DNA from: Nitrincola tapanii
GTDB taxonomy: Bacteria > Pseudomonadota > Gammaproteobacteria > Pseudomonadales > Balneatricaceae
Length of the DNA stretch: 64,000 nt
NCBI RefSeq assembly: GCF_008368715.1
Contig: NZ_SMRS01000008.1
Coordinates: forward strand, 62,001 to 126,000
Reading direction: 5' to 3'
Shown here piece after piece: positions 55,986 through 64,000 of this stretch. Below the pieces are notes generated by a model, which saw nothing but the letters and a program-made list of their open reading frames with translations, made no database searches and had not been told where the DNA came from. The position numbers were made by a program, and so were the translations under genes. How positions within the stretch are numbered: position 1 is the stretch's first letter; every line of letters begins with the position of its first letter.

Positions 55986-57460
55986 GTTTGTGTATGCCCT
56001 TGGGCGCTCTCTTGCCCGAACTGCCTGAACCCTTAAGTCAGCGTGAGATTTGTGGGATCTCTCTAGACGCACGGCATCTGCGCCCGGGCGAATTATTTAT
56101 TGCCCGCGCAGGGGTGAAACATCATGCTACCGATTTTTTAGGTCAAGCGGCGCAAGCGGGTGCTGTGGCGGCGCTGATTGATGCCCAATACCTAGCTGAG
56201 CCTTTACTGGATACGGCTATGCCGGTTTGGCCTCTGGAGGATTTTGAAGCGCGTTTGGGGTGGCTGGTCAGTGCTTTTTATGGTCATCCCTCAAACAAGT
56301 TAAAAGTAATAGGGATTACTGGAACCAACGGTAAAACCTCAACGACCCACTTTTTAGCCCAAGCCTTAAATGCTTTACACAAGCCTTGTGCTTTAATGGG
56401 TACGATCGGTAATGGTTTTCTCGATCAACTTCAAGCCTCGACGCATACCACCCCGGATCTGGTGCGTGTGCATGCCTTACTCGCACAATATCAAGCTCAA
56501 GGCGCGCAGTATGTGGCAATGGAAGTATCGAGTCATGCCTTGGATCAGGGACGGGTTGCCGGCGTCCATTTTCAAGCGGCAGGCTTTACCAATCTCACCC
56601 GCGATCACCTTGATTACCATCCTGATATGACGCATTACGCGGCATCTAAGGCGAAACTGTTCCAGCAGCCACTCGATTATGCCTTTTTGAATCTAGATGA
56701 CGCCTGTGCGCAGGAGTGGATGCGGACTTTGCCCCAATCCTTTTTAACCTACTCCCTAGACAAGCCTGAAGCTGATATCTACCTCGCTGATGTGCAGCTT
56801 CAGCCGCAAGGGATGAGCGCTCGATTAGTGACGCCCTGGGGAGAAGCCGCACTTGAGACACCTCTTTTGGGACATTTTAATCTCAGCAACCTGTTACTGA
56901 CCGCGGGTTTGTTGGGTGTCCAGGGATTTACGCTTACAGAGGTGGTGAGTGCCTTGGCTCAGGTGCAGCCGGTTCAAGGGCGCTTGCAAGTGGTTTCGCG
57001 AGAAGATGAGCCCCTGGTATTAGTGGATTACGCCCATACACCGGACGCACTGGAAAAGGTATTGGTGGCGCTCAAGGCGCATCGGCGTGCTGAAGGAAAG
57101 TTGATTCTGGTCTTCGGTTGCGGCGGGGATCGAGATAAGGGCAAACGACCGTTAATGGCCGCAGTTGCTGAAGCTTGGGCGGATGAGCTGGTGATTACCA
57201 GTGATAACCCACGTTATGAAGCACCTGAGCAGATTATCGAAGAGGTTTGTGCTGGCTTGCATGGGCGCTTGCAACCTCAGATTGAAGTGGATCGAGCGCA
57301 GGCCATTACTTACGCGCTGGATCAGGCAGAGGTTAAGGATATAGTGCTTATCGCCGGTAAAGGCCATGAAACCTACCAAGAGGTGGGCGCTCAGCGTTTC
57401 CCTTTTTCTGACCAAGAGATCGCACAGCAGGTGCTAGCGCTGAGGAGACAACAAGCATGA
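55982..57460 (+). CDS. murE: UDP-MurNAc-tripeptide synthetase (meso-DAP adding)
   Basis: A 492-residue Mur ligase. The ATP loop is GITGTNGKTSTTHFLAQ near residue 110, with ISLDARHLRPGELFIA at the N-terminus and the ligand motif D408-N-P-R411, which marks meso-diaminopimelate as the added amino acid. GKGHETYQE is near the end. Cytoplasmic peptidoglycan precursor synthesis. It overlaps ftsI by 4 bases (ATGA). Confidence 0.96.
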   Translation: MSLCMPLGALLPELPEPLSQREICGISLDARHLRPGELFIARAGVKHHATDFLGQAAQAGAVAALIDAQYLAEPLLDTAMPVWPLEDFEARLGWLVSAFYGHPSNKLKVIGITGTNGKTSTTHFLAQALNALHKPCALMGTIGNGFLDQLQASTHTTPDLVRVHALLAQYQAQGAQYVAMEVSSHALDQGRVAGVHFQAAGFTNLTRDHLDYHPDMTHYAASKAKLFQQPLDYAFLNLDDACAQEWMRTLPQSFLTYSLDKPEADIYLADVQLQPQGMSARLVTPWGEAALETPLLGHFNLSNLLLTAGLLGVQGFTLTEVVSALAQVQPVQGRLQVVSREDEPLVLVDYAHTPDALEKVLVALKAHRRAEGKLILVFGCGGDRDKGKRPLMAAVAEAWADELVITSDNPRYEAPEQIIEEVCAGLHGRLQPQIEVDRAQAITYALDQAEVKDIVLIAGKGHETYQEVGAQRFPFSDQEIAQQVLALRRQQA

Positions 57461-58854
57461 TCGGGCACTGGACCTTGGCCACTCTCGCACAAGCGTTAAG
57501 ACTTGAGCCATCACATCTGGATCAGGATCTGCCGATTACCGGTATCAGTACGGATACCCGCAAGGTGGCTGCCGGAAATGTATTTGTGTGTCTGCGTGGC
57601 GAACGTTTTGATGCTCATACATTTGTCGATCAGGCGCAAGCCCAAGGGGCTATTGCGCTGGTGGTCGATCATCCTGTGGCTTCTGATCTGCCGCAGTTTT
57701 GTGTGCCGGATACACTGCGTGCACTGGGCGAGATTGCGGCCTTTAATCGGCAGCGCTTTCATGGTCCTTTGGTGGCCGTCACTGGGAGTAGTGGTAAAAC
57801 AACAGTTAAAGAGATGCTGGCGCGTTTGTTTAGTTTGCGTGGTCAAACCTTGGCGACTCAAGGCAATTTAAACAATGCGATCGGTGCACCACTGACCCTT
57901 TTGCGACTAAGCGATGAAGATACTCATGCGGTCATCGAATTGGGAGCCAGTGCGCGTGGTGAAATCGCTTATACCACGGCCTTTACGCAACCTGATGTTG
58001 CGATTTTGAATAATGCTTATGCGGCGCATCTCGAAGGTTTTGGCAGTTTAGACGGTGTAGCCCAAGCGAAATCAGAAATCTATTCCACCCTCTCACCTGA
58101 AGGCTGGGGTCTAGTCAATCTGGATGATCCCTATGCCCCCTTTTGGATGGAGGTTGTGCGACAGCAGGGTGCCAAGCTCTTCACCTTCGCTGTGCAGGCA
58201 CCCGCTGCGGATCTGCGCGTGGAATTCTTGGATGAGGATGCTGAGGGTCGTCTTCTCTGTGCGCTGCACTATCACGGCCAGAGAGTGGAAAGCTGTTTAC
58301 CATTGCTCGGGCGTCATAATCTGAGTAATCTTGCCGCCGCTGCCGCGGCCTGGGTGGCGACAGGCTACCCATTACAGGATTTAGAGGAAGGTATTCGTGC
58401 GTGTCAGCCGGTAAAAGGCCGCATGTTTCCTCTACGTACACCTCAACAGACACGGCTCATTGATGATTCTTACAATGCCAATCCAGAAGCGATGAAGGCG
58501 GCAATGGATTATCTTGCGGCCTGCTCTGGGCGGCGCATTCTGGTCTTGGGTGATATGGCTGAGTTAGGTGAAGGCGTGGAGGCGCACCACCGTGCGATGG
58601 GTGTTTATGCCGCAGAAAAGTCAATTGATCTGTTGATGACAACAGGGCGGTGGATGCAGGTTGCTAGTGAAGCCGCACAAGCTTTGGGAATGCGAGCCGA
58701 GCATTACCCAGACATATTAGATTTGATTCAAGCTTTGAAGCCCCTGGCCAAGGCTGAGGTGACCTGTTTAGTCAAGGGTTCCCGCAGTGCTGGGATGGAG
58801 CGGGTGGTGGATGCATTAATGAAAGAGGAAGCGCCCGCATGCTCTTGCTACTGA
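57457..58854 (+). CDS. murF: UDP-MurNAc-tripeptide-D-alanyl-D-alanine ligase
   Basis: A 465-residue Mur ligase that adds D-Ala-D-Ala. The ATP loop [13 protein letters not shown] has Gly113-Lys114-Thr115. [19 protein letters not shown] is at the N-terminus; the C-terminal half has [24 protein letters not shown] and KGSRSAGME. It overlaps murE by 4 bases and mraY by 16 bases, so the cluster is tightly coupled. Confidence 0.96.
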   Translation: MIGHWTLATLAQALRLEPSHLDQDLPITGISTDTRKVAAGNVFVCLRGERFDAHTFVDQAQAQGAIALVVDHPVASDLPQFCVPDTLRALGEIAAFNRQRFHGPLVAVTGSSGKTTVKEMLARLFSLRGQTLATQGNLNNAIGAPLTLLRLSDEDTHAVIELGASARGEIAYTTAFTQPDVAILNNAYAAHLEGFGSLDGVAQAKSEIYSTLSPEGWGLVNLDDPYAPFWMEVVRQQGAKLFTFAVQAPAADLRVEFLDEDAEGRLLCALHYHGQRVESCLPLLGRHNLSNLAAAAAAWVATGYPLQDLEEGIRACQPVKGRMFPLRTPQQTRLIDDSYNANPEAMKAAMDYLAACSGRRILVLGDMAELGEGVEAHHRAMGVYAAEKSIDLLMTTGRWMQVASEAAQALGMRAEHYPDILDLIQALKPLAKAEVTCLVKGSRSAGMERVVDALMKEEAPACSCY

Positions 58855-59921
58855 GTGAATTTTTAGCACAGTACTACACAGGTTTTACGGTATTCCGATA
58901 CATCACCCTGCGCGGTATTCTCGGGGTCTTGACGGCACTGATGTTGTCGTTGGTCTTTGGTCCTTATTTGATCCGTCAGCTGAAGCTTAAACAGATCGGC
59001 CAGGCGGTGCGCAACGATGGCCCCCAATCTCATCTCAGTAAATCAGGCACACCGACCATGGGTGGGGGGTTGATCCTCTTATCCATTGCCGTGGCGACGC
59101 TTCTTTGGGCCGATCTCAGCAATCGTTATATCTGGATTACCCTCTTTGTCTTAGTCGTTTTTGGTGCCGTGGGTTGGGTAGACGATTGGCGCAAAGTGGT
59201 GGAAAAAAATCCACGTGGTTTGCCGGCACGCTGGAAGTATTTCTGGCAATCGATCGGGGGTCTCGGAGCCGCCGTCTTGTTGTTTATGACCGCACAAAGC
59301 CCAGTCGAAACACAGCTTATAGTGCCCTTCTTTAAGGGTGTGGTGTTGGAAATGGGGATCTTTTTTATTGTCTTTACCTATTTTGTCATCGTTGGCAGCT
59401 CAAACGCTGTGAATTTGACGGACGGCTTAGACGGTTTGGCAATTATGCCAACGGTGTTGGTAGCCGGTGCCTTAGCGGTGTTTGCGTATTTGAGTGGGCA
59501 TGTACAGTTCGCTAACTACTTACATATCCCCTATGTGGCGGGTTCAGGTGAGTTGATCATTATTTGTGGTGCGATCGTGGGGGCGGGCTTGGGCTTCCTC
59601 TGGTTTAACACCTATCCCGCACAGGTGTTTATGGGGGATGTGGGCGCTCTCTCTTTGGGTGCCGTGTTAGGCGTGATGGCGGTTATTGTGCGTCAGGAGT
59701 TGGTCCTCGTGATCATGGGCGGGATTTTTGTATTAGAAACCGTTTCTGTCATTTTACAGGTGGCGTCTTACAAGCTGACAGGGCGTCGTATTTTCCGTAT
59801 GGCTCCGATCCATCACCACTTTGAATTAAAAGGCTGGCCCGAACCACGTGTAATTGTGCGCTTTTGGATTATTAGTGTGGTGTTGGTTTTGATTGGTTTG
59901 GCTAGTTTGAAGATACGTTAA
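58839..59921 (+). CDS. mraY: Phospho-N-acetylmuramoyl-pentapeptide transferase
   Basis: A 360-residue integral membrane enzyme that transfers phospho-MurNAc-pentapeptide to undecaprenyl phosphate, giving lipid I. About ten helices. Signature residues are in [32 protein letters not shown] and [11 protein letters not shown], then the [13 protein letters not shown] loop. It overlaps murF by 16 bp. The start [13 protein letters not shown] is typical. Confidence 0.96.
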   Translation: MLLLLSEFLAQYYTGFTVFRYITLRGILGVLTALMLSLVFGPYLIRQLKLKQIGQAVRNDGPQSHLSKSGTPTMGGGLILLSIAVATLLWADLSNRYIWITLFVLVVFGAVGWVDDWRKVVEKNPRGLPARWKYFWQSIGGLGAAVLLFMTAQSPVETQLIVPFFKGVVLEMGIFFIVFTYFVIVGSSNAVNLTDGLDGLAIMPTVLVAGALAVFAYLSGHVQFANYLHIPYVAGSGELIIICGAIVGAGLGFLWFNTYPAQVFMGDVGALSLGAVLGVMAVIVRQELVLVIMGGIFVLETVSVILQVASYKLTGRRIFRMAPIHHHFELKGWPEPRVIVRFWIISVVLVLIGLASLKIR

Positions 59922-59933
59922 GGGAGCAAAAAG

Positions 59934-61310
59934 TTGGCACTGATTGCGACAGACTCACAACGCATTATCATCGGTCTTGGGCAGACTGGGTTGTCCTGTG
60001 CGCGTTTTCTGGCGGCTAAGGGTTGGCCTTTTGCAGTGGTGGATACGCGTGCCGAACCTCCTTTAGCGGATCTTTTTCGTCGCGAATTTCCAGAAGTTGA
60101 ATTACGTTGTGGTCCTCTGCAAGCGGATTTCCTCAGTCGTGCGCGCAGCTTAATACTCAGTCCGGGTGTAGCGCGTGCCGAACCGGCCATTCAAGCGGCT
60201 GAGTCCGCCGGTGCTCAAGTACTGGGAGATATTGATCTTTTCTGTGCAGAAGTGACCGCCCCGATTGTGGCGATCACGGGATCGAATGCCAAAAGCACGG
60301 TTACCACGCTAGTGGGAGAGATGGCTAAGGCGGCCGGTATTCGTGTTGGGGTGGGGGGGAATATAGGGGTACCGGTCTTGGATCTCTTGCAAACCGGCCC
60401 AGCGGATCTGTATGTGCTGGAATTGTCGAGTTTCCAGCTGGAAACTACTCATCTGTTACGCGCTAAAGCGGCAACGGTCTTAAACATTAGCCCGGATCAT
60501 CTGGATCGTTACGACTCTATTCAGGCCTATTACTTAGCCAAACACCGAATTTATCGTGGCTGTGAACAGGCAATTTTTAACCGTGATGATGCCCTGACCC
60601 AGCCACTTATTGCTGTGGGTATGCGCGCCCAGTCCTTTGGCTTACAGACACCCGATCTCGGGCAGTGGGGGGTGCGTGAAGAAGCCGGTGTGTTGTATTT
60701 GGCGAAAGGTTTAGAAACCCTGATGCCTGCCACGGAATTGCGTATTCAAGGTCAGCATAACCTCGCCAATGCACTCGCCGCTCTGGCGCTGGGTGAGGCA
60801 GTGAAGTTGCCACGTCAAGCAATGCTGGAGGCTCTGCGGCAGTTTTCAGGCTTACCTCATCGTTGCCAGTGGGTAGCTGCAGCAGAGGGGGTCACCTGGA
60901 TCAATGATTCTAAAGGCACCAATGTCGGAGCCACTCTAGCCGCGATTCAAGGTTTAGGGTCGGAACTGACAGAACAAGGACGTTTGCTTGTCATACTCGG
61001 CGGTGTTGCCAAAGATCAACGCTTTGTTGAGTTACGCACGCCGCTACAGACCTTTGCCCGTGCCGTGATTCTCTTGGGACAAGATGCACCCATCATTGCC
61101 GAAGATCTGGCCGGCTTGCCCTTATATTTTGTGGATTCAATGCAAGCTGCCGTCGCACAAGCGCACGCCTTAGCCCAAGCTGGAGACGTTGTGTTGCTGT
61201 CACCGGCCTGTGCCAGCTTTGATATGTTCAGTGGTTATGCACAGCGTGGTGAGGTGTTTGCCGCCTGTGTGGAAGCCTGTTTGAAGGAGGCCGCATGCTC
61301 TCAAAACTGA
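59934..61310 (+). CDS. murD: UDP-MurNAc-L-alanine:D-glutamate ligase
   Basis: A 458-residue Mur ligase that adds D-glutamate. It starts with TTG at 59934, with GGGAG 7 nt upstream and the family opening IIIGLGQTGLSCARFLA. The ATP loop reads TGSNAKSTVT (Thr115-Ser121), with Ala119 where most ligases have glycine; I recall the same residue in pseudomonad MurD, so it is probably functional. NISPDHLDRYDS and WINDSKGTNVGA are normal. It overlaps ftsW by 16 bp. Confidence 0.94.
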   Translation: MALIATDSQRIIIGLGQTGLSCARFLAAKGWPFAVVDTRAEPPLADLFRREFPEVELRCGPLQADFLSRARSLILSPGVARAEPAIQAAESAGAQVLGDIDLFCAEVTAPIVAITGSNAKSTVTTLVGEMAKAAGIRVGVGGNIGVPVLDLLQTGPADLYVLELSSFQLETTHLLRAKAATVLNISPDHLDRYDSIQAYYLAKHRIYRGCEQAIFNRDDALTQPLIAVGMRAQSFGLQTPDLGQWGVREEAGVLYLAKGLETLMPATELRIQGQHNLANALAALALGEAVKLPRQAMLEALRQFSGLPHRCQWVAAAEGVTWINDSKGTNVGATLAAIQGLGSELTEQGRLLVILGGVAKDQRFVELRTPLQTFARAVILLGQDAPIIAEDLAGLPLYFVDSMQAAVAQAHALAQAGDVVLLSPACASFDMFSGYAQRGEVFAACVEACLKEAACSQN

Positions 61311-62494
61311 GTTTGCAAGGTGTTTGGCCTTCTGCATTAGATTTGCCGCAAGGACGTATGCCCTTTGATGGTTATTTGGCACTGAGTGCCTTGTCGTTAA
61401 TGCTGATCGGTTTTGTCATGATTTCCTCCGCCTCCATGGATGTGGCAGCGCGTGATTTTGGCTCACCTTTTTATTTCATGATCCGCCACGGGATTTTTGT
61501 CGGTTTAGCCATGGCGGCCGTGGTTTTTATGTCGCGCATTCCAACGCACTTATTGGAACGTTACAGCGCTTATCTCTTACTGATCGGACTCTTCCTGCTG
61601 CTCTTAGTGTATGTGCCGGGCATTGGTCGTGAGGTGAATGGTAGTCGGCGCTGGATTAACGCCGGGATCTTTAATTTACAAACCTCAGAGCTGGCCAAAA
61701 TCTGTTTAGTGCTCTTTATGAGCGGATATCTGGTGCGCCGCTTGTCGGAAGTTCGCAGTGGTTGGGTTGGAATCTTGAAGCCGGCCTTACCCTTAGCACT
61801 CTATGTCGGTCTGCTGATTATCCAGCCTGACTTTGGTGCCACAGTGGTTCTGATGGGAACTGTGATGGGGATGATCTTCCTCGGTGGTATGCGTATCTTT
61901 CAGTTTGTGACGGTGATCTCCGTGGCCGGAGTTCTGGCCTATTTTATGGCGATTTTCCAGCCTTACCGTATGCAGCGTTTGCGCTCCTTCCAAGATCCTT
62001 GGGCCGATCCTTTTGGTGCCGGCTATCAGTTGTCGCAAGCACAGATCGCTTTTGGACGCGGGGAGTGGTTTGGCACAGGCTTGGGCAACAGTATTCAAAA
62101 GCTTTTTTATCTACCGGAAGCGCACACCGACTTTATCTATTCCATCTTGTCGGAAGAGTTAGGTCTGATCGGTGCTGTGCTGATTATTGCGGTGTATATA
62201 CTGCTGGTCAGTCGCATTTTCCTCATCGGGCGTGGAGCTGAGAAGTTGAATCACTTCTTCAAAGCCTATGTCTGTTATGGCTTTGGTTTTATCTTCGCAG
62301 GACAAGCGCTGATCAACATAGGTGTGAACGTTGGGGCGCTGCCCACCAAAGGCTTGACCCTACCTCTATTAAGTTATGGCGGCAGTAGTTTGTTGGCCTC
62401 TGCGATGATGATCGGCATTATTTTGCGCATCGATTTTGAAGTGAAGCGTGCACAGCTAGAGGCCTTGTCGTCTTCGCAAAGGAGAGTGCGATGA
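61295..62494 (+). CDS. ftsW: Septal peptidoglycan polymerase FtsW
   Basis: A 399-residue SEDS-family protein with about ten transmembrane helices. Conserved segments are VNGSRRWINAGIFNLQTSELAKI, RMQRLRSFQDPWADPFGAGYQLSQAQIAFGRGEWFGTGLG, EAHTDFIYSILSEELGLIG and LPTKGLTLPLLSYGGSS. With FtsI it polymerises septal glycan strands. AAGGAGG lies before the ATG at 61295. Confidence 0.95.
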   Translation: MLSKLSLQGVWPSALDLPQGRMPFDGYLALSALSLMLIGFVMISSASMDVAARDFGSPFYFMIRHGIFVGLAMAAVVFMSRIPTHLLERYSAYLLLIGLFLLLLVYVPGIGREVNGSRRWINAGIFNLQTSELAKICLVLFMSGYLVRRLSEVRSGWVGILKPALPLALYVGLLIIQPDFGATVVLMGTVMGMIFLGGMRIFQFVTVISVAGVLAYFMAIFQPYRMQRLRSFQDPWADPFGAGYQLSQAQIAFGRGEWFGTGLGNSIQKLFYLPEAHTDFIYSILSEELGLIGAVLIIAVYILLVSRIFLIGRGAEKLNHFFKAYVCYGFGFIFAGQALINIGVNVGALPTKGLTLPLLSYGGSSLLASAMMIGIILRIDFEVKRAQLEALSSSQRRVR

Positions 62495-63576
62495 GCGCGA
62501 CATCAGGCAAAACCTTATTGATCATGGCCGGTGGAACCGGGGGGCATGTTTATCCCGCTTTGGCGACGGCCGATCTATTGCGTGCGCAGGGCGTGCGCAT
62601 CGAATGGCTCGGCACTGAGCGAGGGATCGAAGCACGTGTGGTGCCGGCGGCCAAGATCCCACTGCATTGTATTCAAGTGCAGGGCCTTAGAGGCAAGGGC
62701 GTGTTGCGCTTACTCACGGCACCTTTGAATTTACTACGAGCGACCTGGCAGGCACGTAAGATTTTAAAACAGGTACAACCTCAGGCTGTGCTGGGTATGG
62801 GCGGCTTTGCGTCCGGTCCAGGGGGCTTGGCGGCTTGGTCTCTAGGTATTCCGGTGCTTATTCATGAGCAGAATGCCTATCCAGGCATGACGAATAAAAC
62901 ACTGGCACGTTTTGCACAGCGCGTCTATCAGGCGTTTCCCAGTGCTTTTGCCGAGCTGCCGTTGGCGCAAACGATTGGTAACCCTGTGCGTGGTCCTATC
63001 TTAGAGTTGCCCGCTCCTGAACAGCGTTTTGCTGAGCGCAGTGGGCCTTTGCGTGTTTTGGTGGTGGGAGGCAGTTTAGGGGCACAGGCGATCAATCAAT
63101 GCGTGCCTCAGGCGTTAGCCTTATTACCCGAAGCAACGCGACCACAGGTGTGGCATCAGACGGGGATTGCGCATCATGCGCCCACAGAGCAGCGCTATGC
63201 CGAGTTAAACCTGACTGCGCGTGTTGTGCCTTTTATCGAAGAGATGGATCAAGCCCTAGCCTGGGCGGATTTGGTGGTGTGTCGATCCGGTGCTCTGACC
63301 GTCAGCGAACTGGCGATTGCGGGGGTGGCGTCTATCTTAGTGCCTTTCCCACATGCCGTAGACGATCATCAAACGGCCAATGCCCGTTTTCTGCAGCAGG
63401 CGGGAGCGGCTGAGCTGGTGCCACAAAGCGATTTAAATGCCGAATCTTTGGCGGCATTGTTCACAAAATTTAATGACCGTGCATTGTTGCTGGATATGGC
63501 ACAAAAAGCACGCAGTCAAGGTCAGCCGCAGGCCAGTCAAGCCCTCGCGGATGCCTGCATCGAGGTAATGCAATGA
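62491..63576 (+). CDS. murG: UDP-GlcNAc:lipid I N-acetylglucosaminyltransferase
   Basis: A 361-residue GT-B glycosyltransferase forming lipid II on the inner face of the membrane. Motifs are [14 protein letters not shown] (residues 12-25), [28 protein letters not shown] and the UDP-GlcNAc pocket [12 protein letters not shown] with [12 protein letters not shown]. It overlaps ftsW and murC by 4 bases each. Confidence 0.96.
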   Translation: MSATSGKTLLIMAGGTGGHVYPALATADLLRAQGVRIEWLGTERGIEARVVPAAKIPLHCIQVQGLRGKGVLRLLTAPLNLLRATWQARKILKQVQPQAVLGMGGFASGPGGLAAWSLGIPVLIHEQNAYPGMTNKTLARFAQRVYQAFPSAFAELPLAQTIGNPVRGPILELPAPEQRFAERSGPLRVLVVGGSLGAQAINQCVPQALALLPEATRPQVWHQTGIAHHAPTEQRYAELNLTARVVPFIEEMDQALAWADLVVCRSGALTVSELAIAGVASILVPFPHAVDDHQTANARFLQQAGAAELVPQSDLNAESLAALFTKFNDRALLLDMAQKARSQGQPQASQALADACIEVMQ

Positions 63577-64000
63577 GCCAGTTGCTTGAACAAACAGGCC
63601 GTCCAAGCCGATCCACCCAAGTGTATGAAGTGCCAGAGATGCGCCGTATTCGTGCCATACACTTCATCGGTATTGGTGGCGTGGGTATGTGTGGTATCGC
63701 CGAAGTCTTGTTGAATCAAGGGTATAGTATCAGCGGTTCGGATATGAAAGCGTCAGTGGTGACCGATCGTCTGCAACAGCTGGGCGCGCAAGTGTCCATC
63801 GGTCATGCTGCAGAGCATGTCAGTCGTGCCGATGTGGTGGTGATTTCGACAGCGGTGACCGCCAACAATCCGGAGTTGCTGGCCGCACGTGAGCGGCGTA
63901 TTCCCATTGTCCGCCGTGCTGAGATGTTGGCCGAACTGATGCGTTATCGTCACGGGATTGCGGTGGCCGGGACACATGGTAAAACCACCACCACCAGCTT
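63573..64000 (+). CDS. murC: UDP-MurNAc:L-alanine ligase, 3' end outside window
   Basis: The first 142 codons are visible. The reading begins [20 protein letters not shown], then [31 protein letters not shown] (Mur N-terminal Rossmann segment). The ATP loop [10 protein letters not shown] (Gly133 to about Ser142) is at the window edge. The ATG overlaps the murG stop (ATGA). The enzyme adds L-alanine to UDP-MurNAc. The gene is cut by the window, not by a mutation. Confidence 0.95.
   Translation, partial: MSQLLEQTGRPSRSTQVYEVPEMRRIRAIHFIGIGGVGMCGIAEVLLNQGYSISGSDMKASVVTDRLQQLGAQVSIGHAAEHVSRADVVVISTAVTANNPELLAARERRIPIVRRAEMLAELMRYRHGIAVAGTHGKTTTTS

Noticed and set aside
60276-60296. MurD ATP loop with alanine in place of glycine (GSNAKS) as a sign of inactivity
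   Set aside because: I recall the same alanine in pseudomonad MurD, and all other MurD motifs are intact.

Overview
The window is a chromosomal core region of a gammaproteobacterium. Gene order matches the Pseudomonadales/Oceanospirillales pattern: gyrA-serC-pheA-hisC-tyrA/aroA-cmk-rpsA-ihfB, yciK-mupP-ubiG, petABC-sspAB, and dolP-diaA-yraN-lpoA / rsmI-rnpB-mraZ-dcw. PdhR-controlled aceEF and the YciV/YciO/RluB/YciI/YciK set resemble enterics. I cannot name the genus. I see no insertion sequence, prophage, CRISPR array, tRNA or rRNA. Coding density is very high.

Layout. 1-7.3 kb: partial YbfF-type hydrolase and xseA (minus), guaB, guaA and tadA (plus), mltF (minus). 7.4-11.3 kb: purL, then a bidirectional terminator against an OmpA-domain gene. 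12.3-17.9 kb: yciI, RNase AM (rnm), yciO, hns, rluB, and on the minus strand ubiG-mupP-yciK. 18-30.2 kb: the gyrA/aromatic/cmk/rpsA supraoperon, then ihfB, lapA, pyrF and a secreted helix-hairpin-helix protein. 30.2-39.9 kb: a PdhR-centred pyruvate/lactate locus with an AEC permease and FAD/Fe-S D-lactate dehydrogenase on the minus strand, and pdhR, aceE and aceF on the plus strand. Two perfect PdhR palindromes lie in the divergent region. 40-47.5 kb: lrgAB-like pair, zapE, rplM-rpsI, petABC (cytochrome bc1), sspAB. 47.5-52.2 kb: dolP, diaA, yraN, lpoA (minus), rsmI and the RNase P RNA (plus). 52.4-64 kb: the dcw cluster from mraZ into murC, which runs off the end.

The most surprising content is in the aromatic supraoperon. 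PheA keeps its chorismate mutase and ACT domains, but about 75 residues of the prephenate dehydratase domain are missing and its signature motifs are changed. Two genes on, the TyrA-AroA fusion has an intact prephenate dehydrogenase half, but its EPSP synthase half has lost most catalytic motifs while keeping its length and reading frame. Both genes are uninterrupted, so these look like retained proteins with dead or repurposed domains. EPSP synthase and phenylalanine-branch dehydratase activities should then be encoded elsewhere. This inference rests on motif comparison from memory and needs a genome search and alignment.

Other points of interest are the paired PdhR operators 120 bp apart, two related GTAnTAnnACTAC elements before aceE, an intrinsic terminator spanning the gyrA stop codon, hns sitting where scpAB lies in relatives, TGG-type MraZ repeats at about 10-bp period, and a perfect 16-bp palindrome between rnpB and the dcw promoter.
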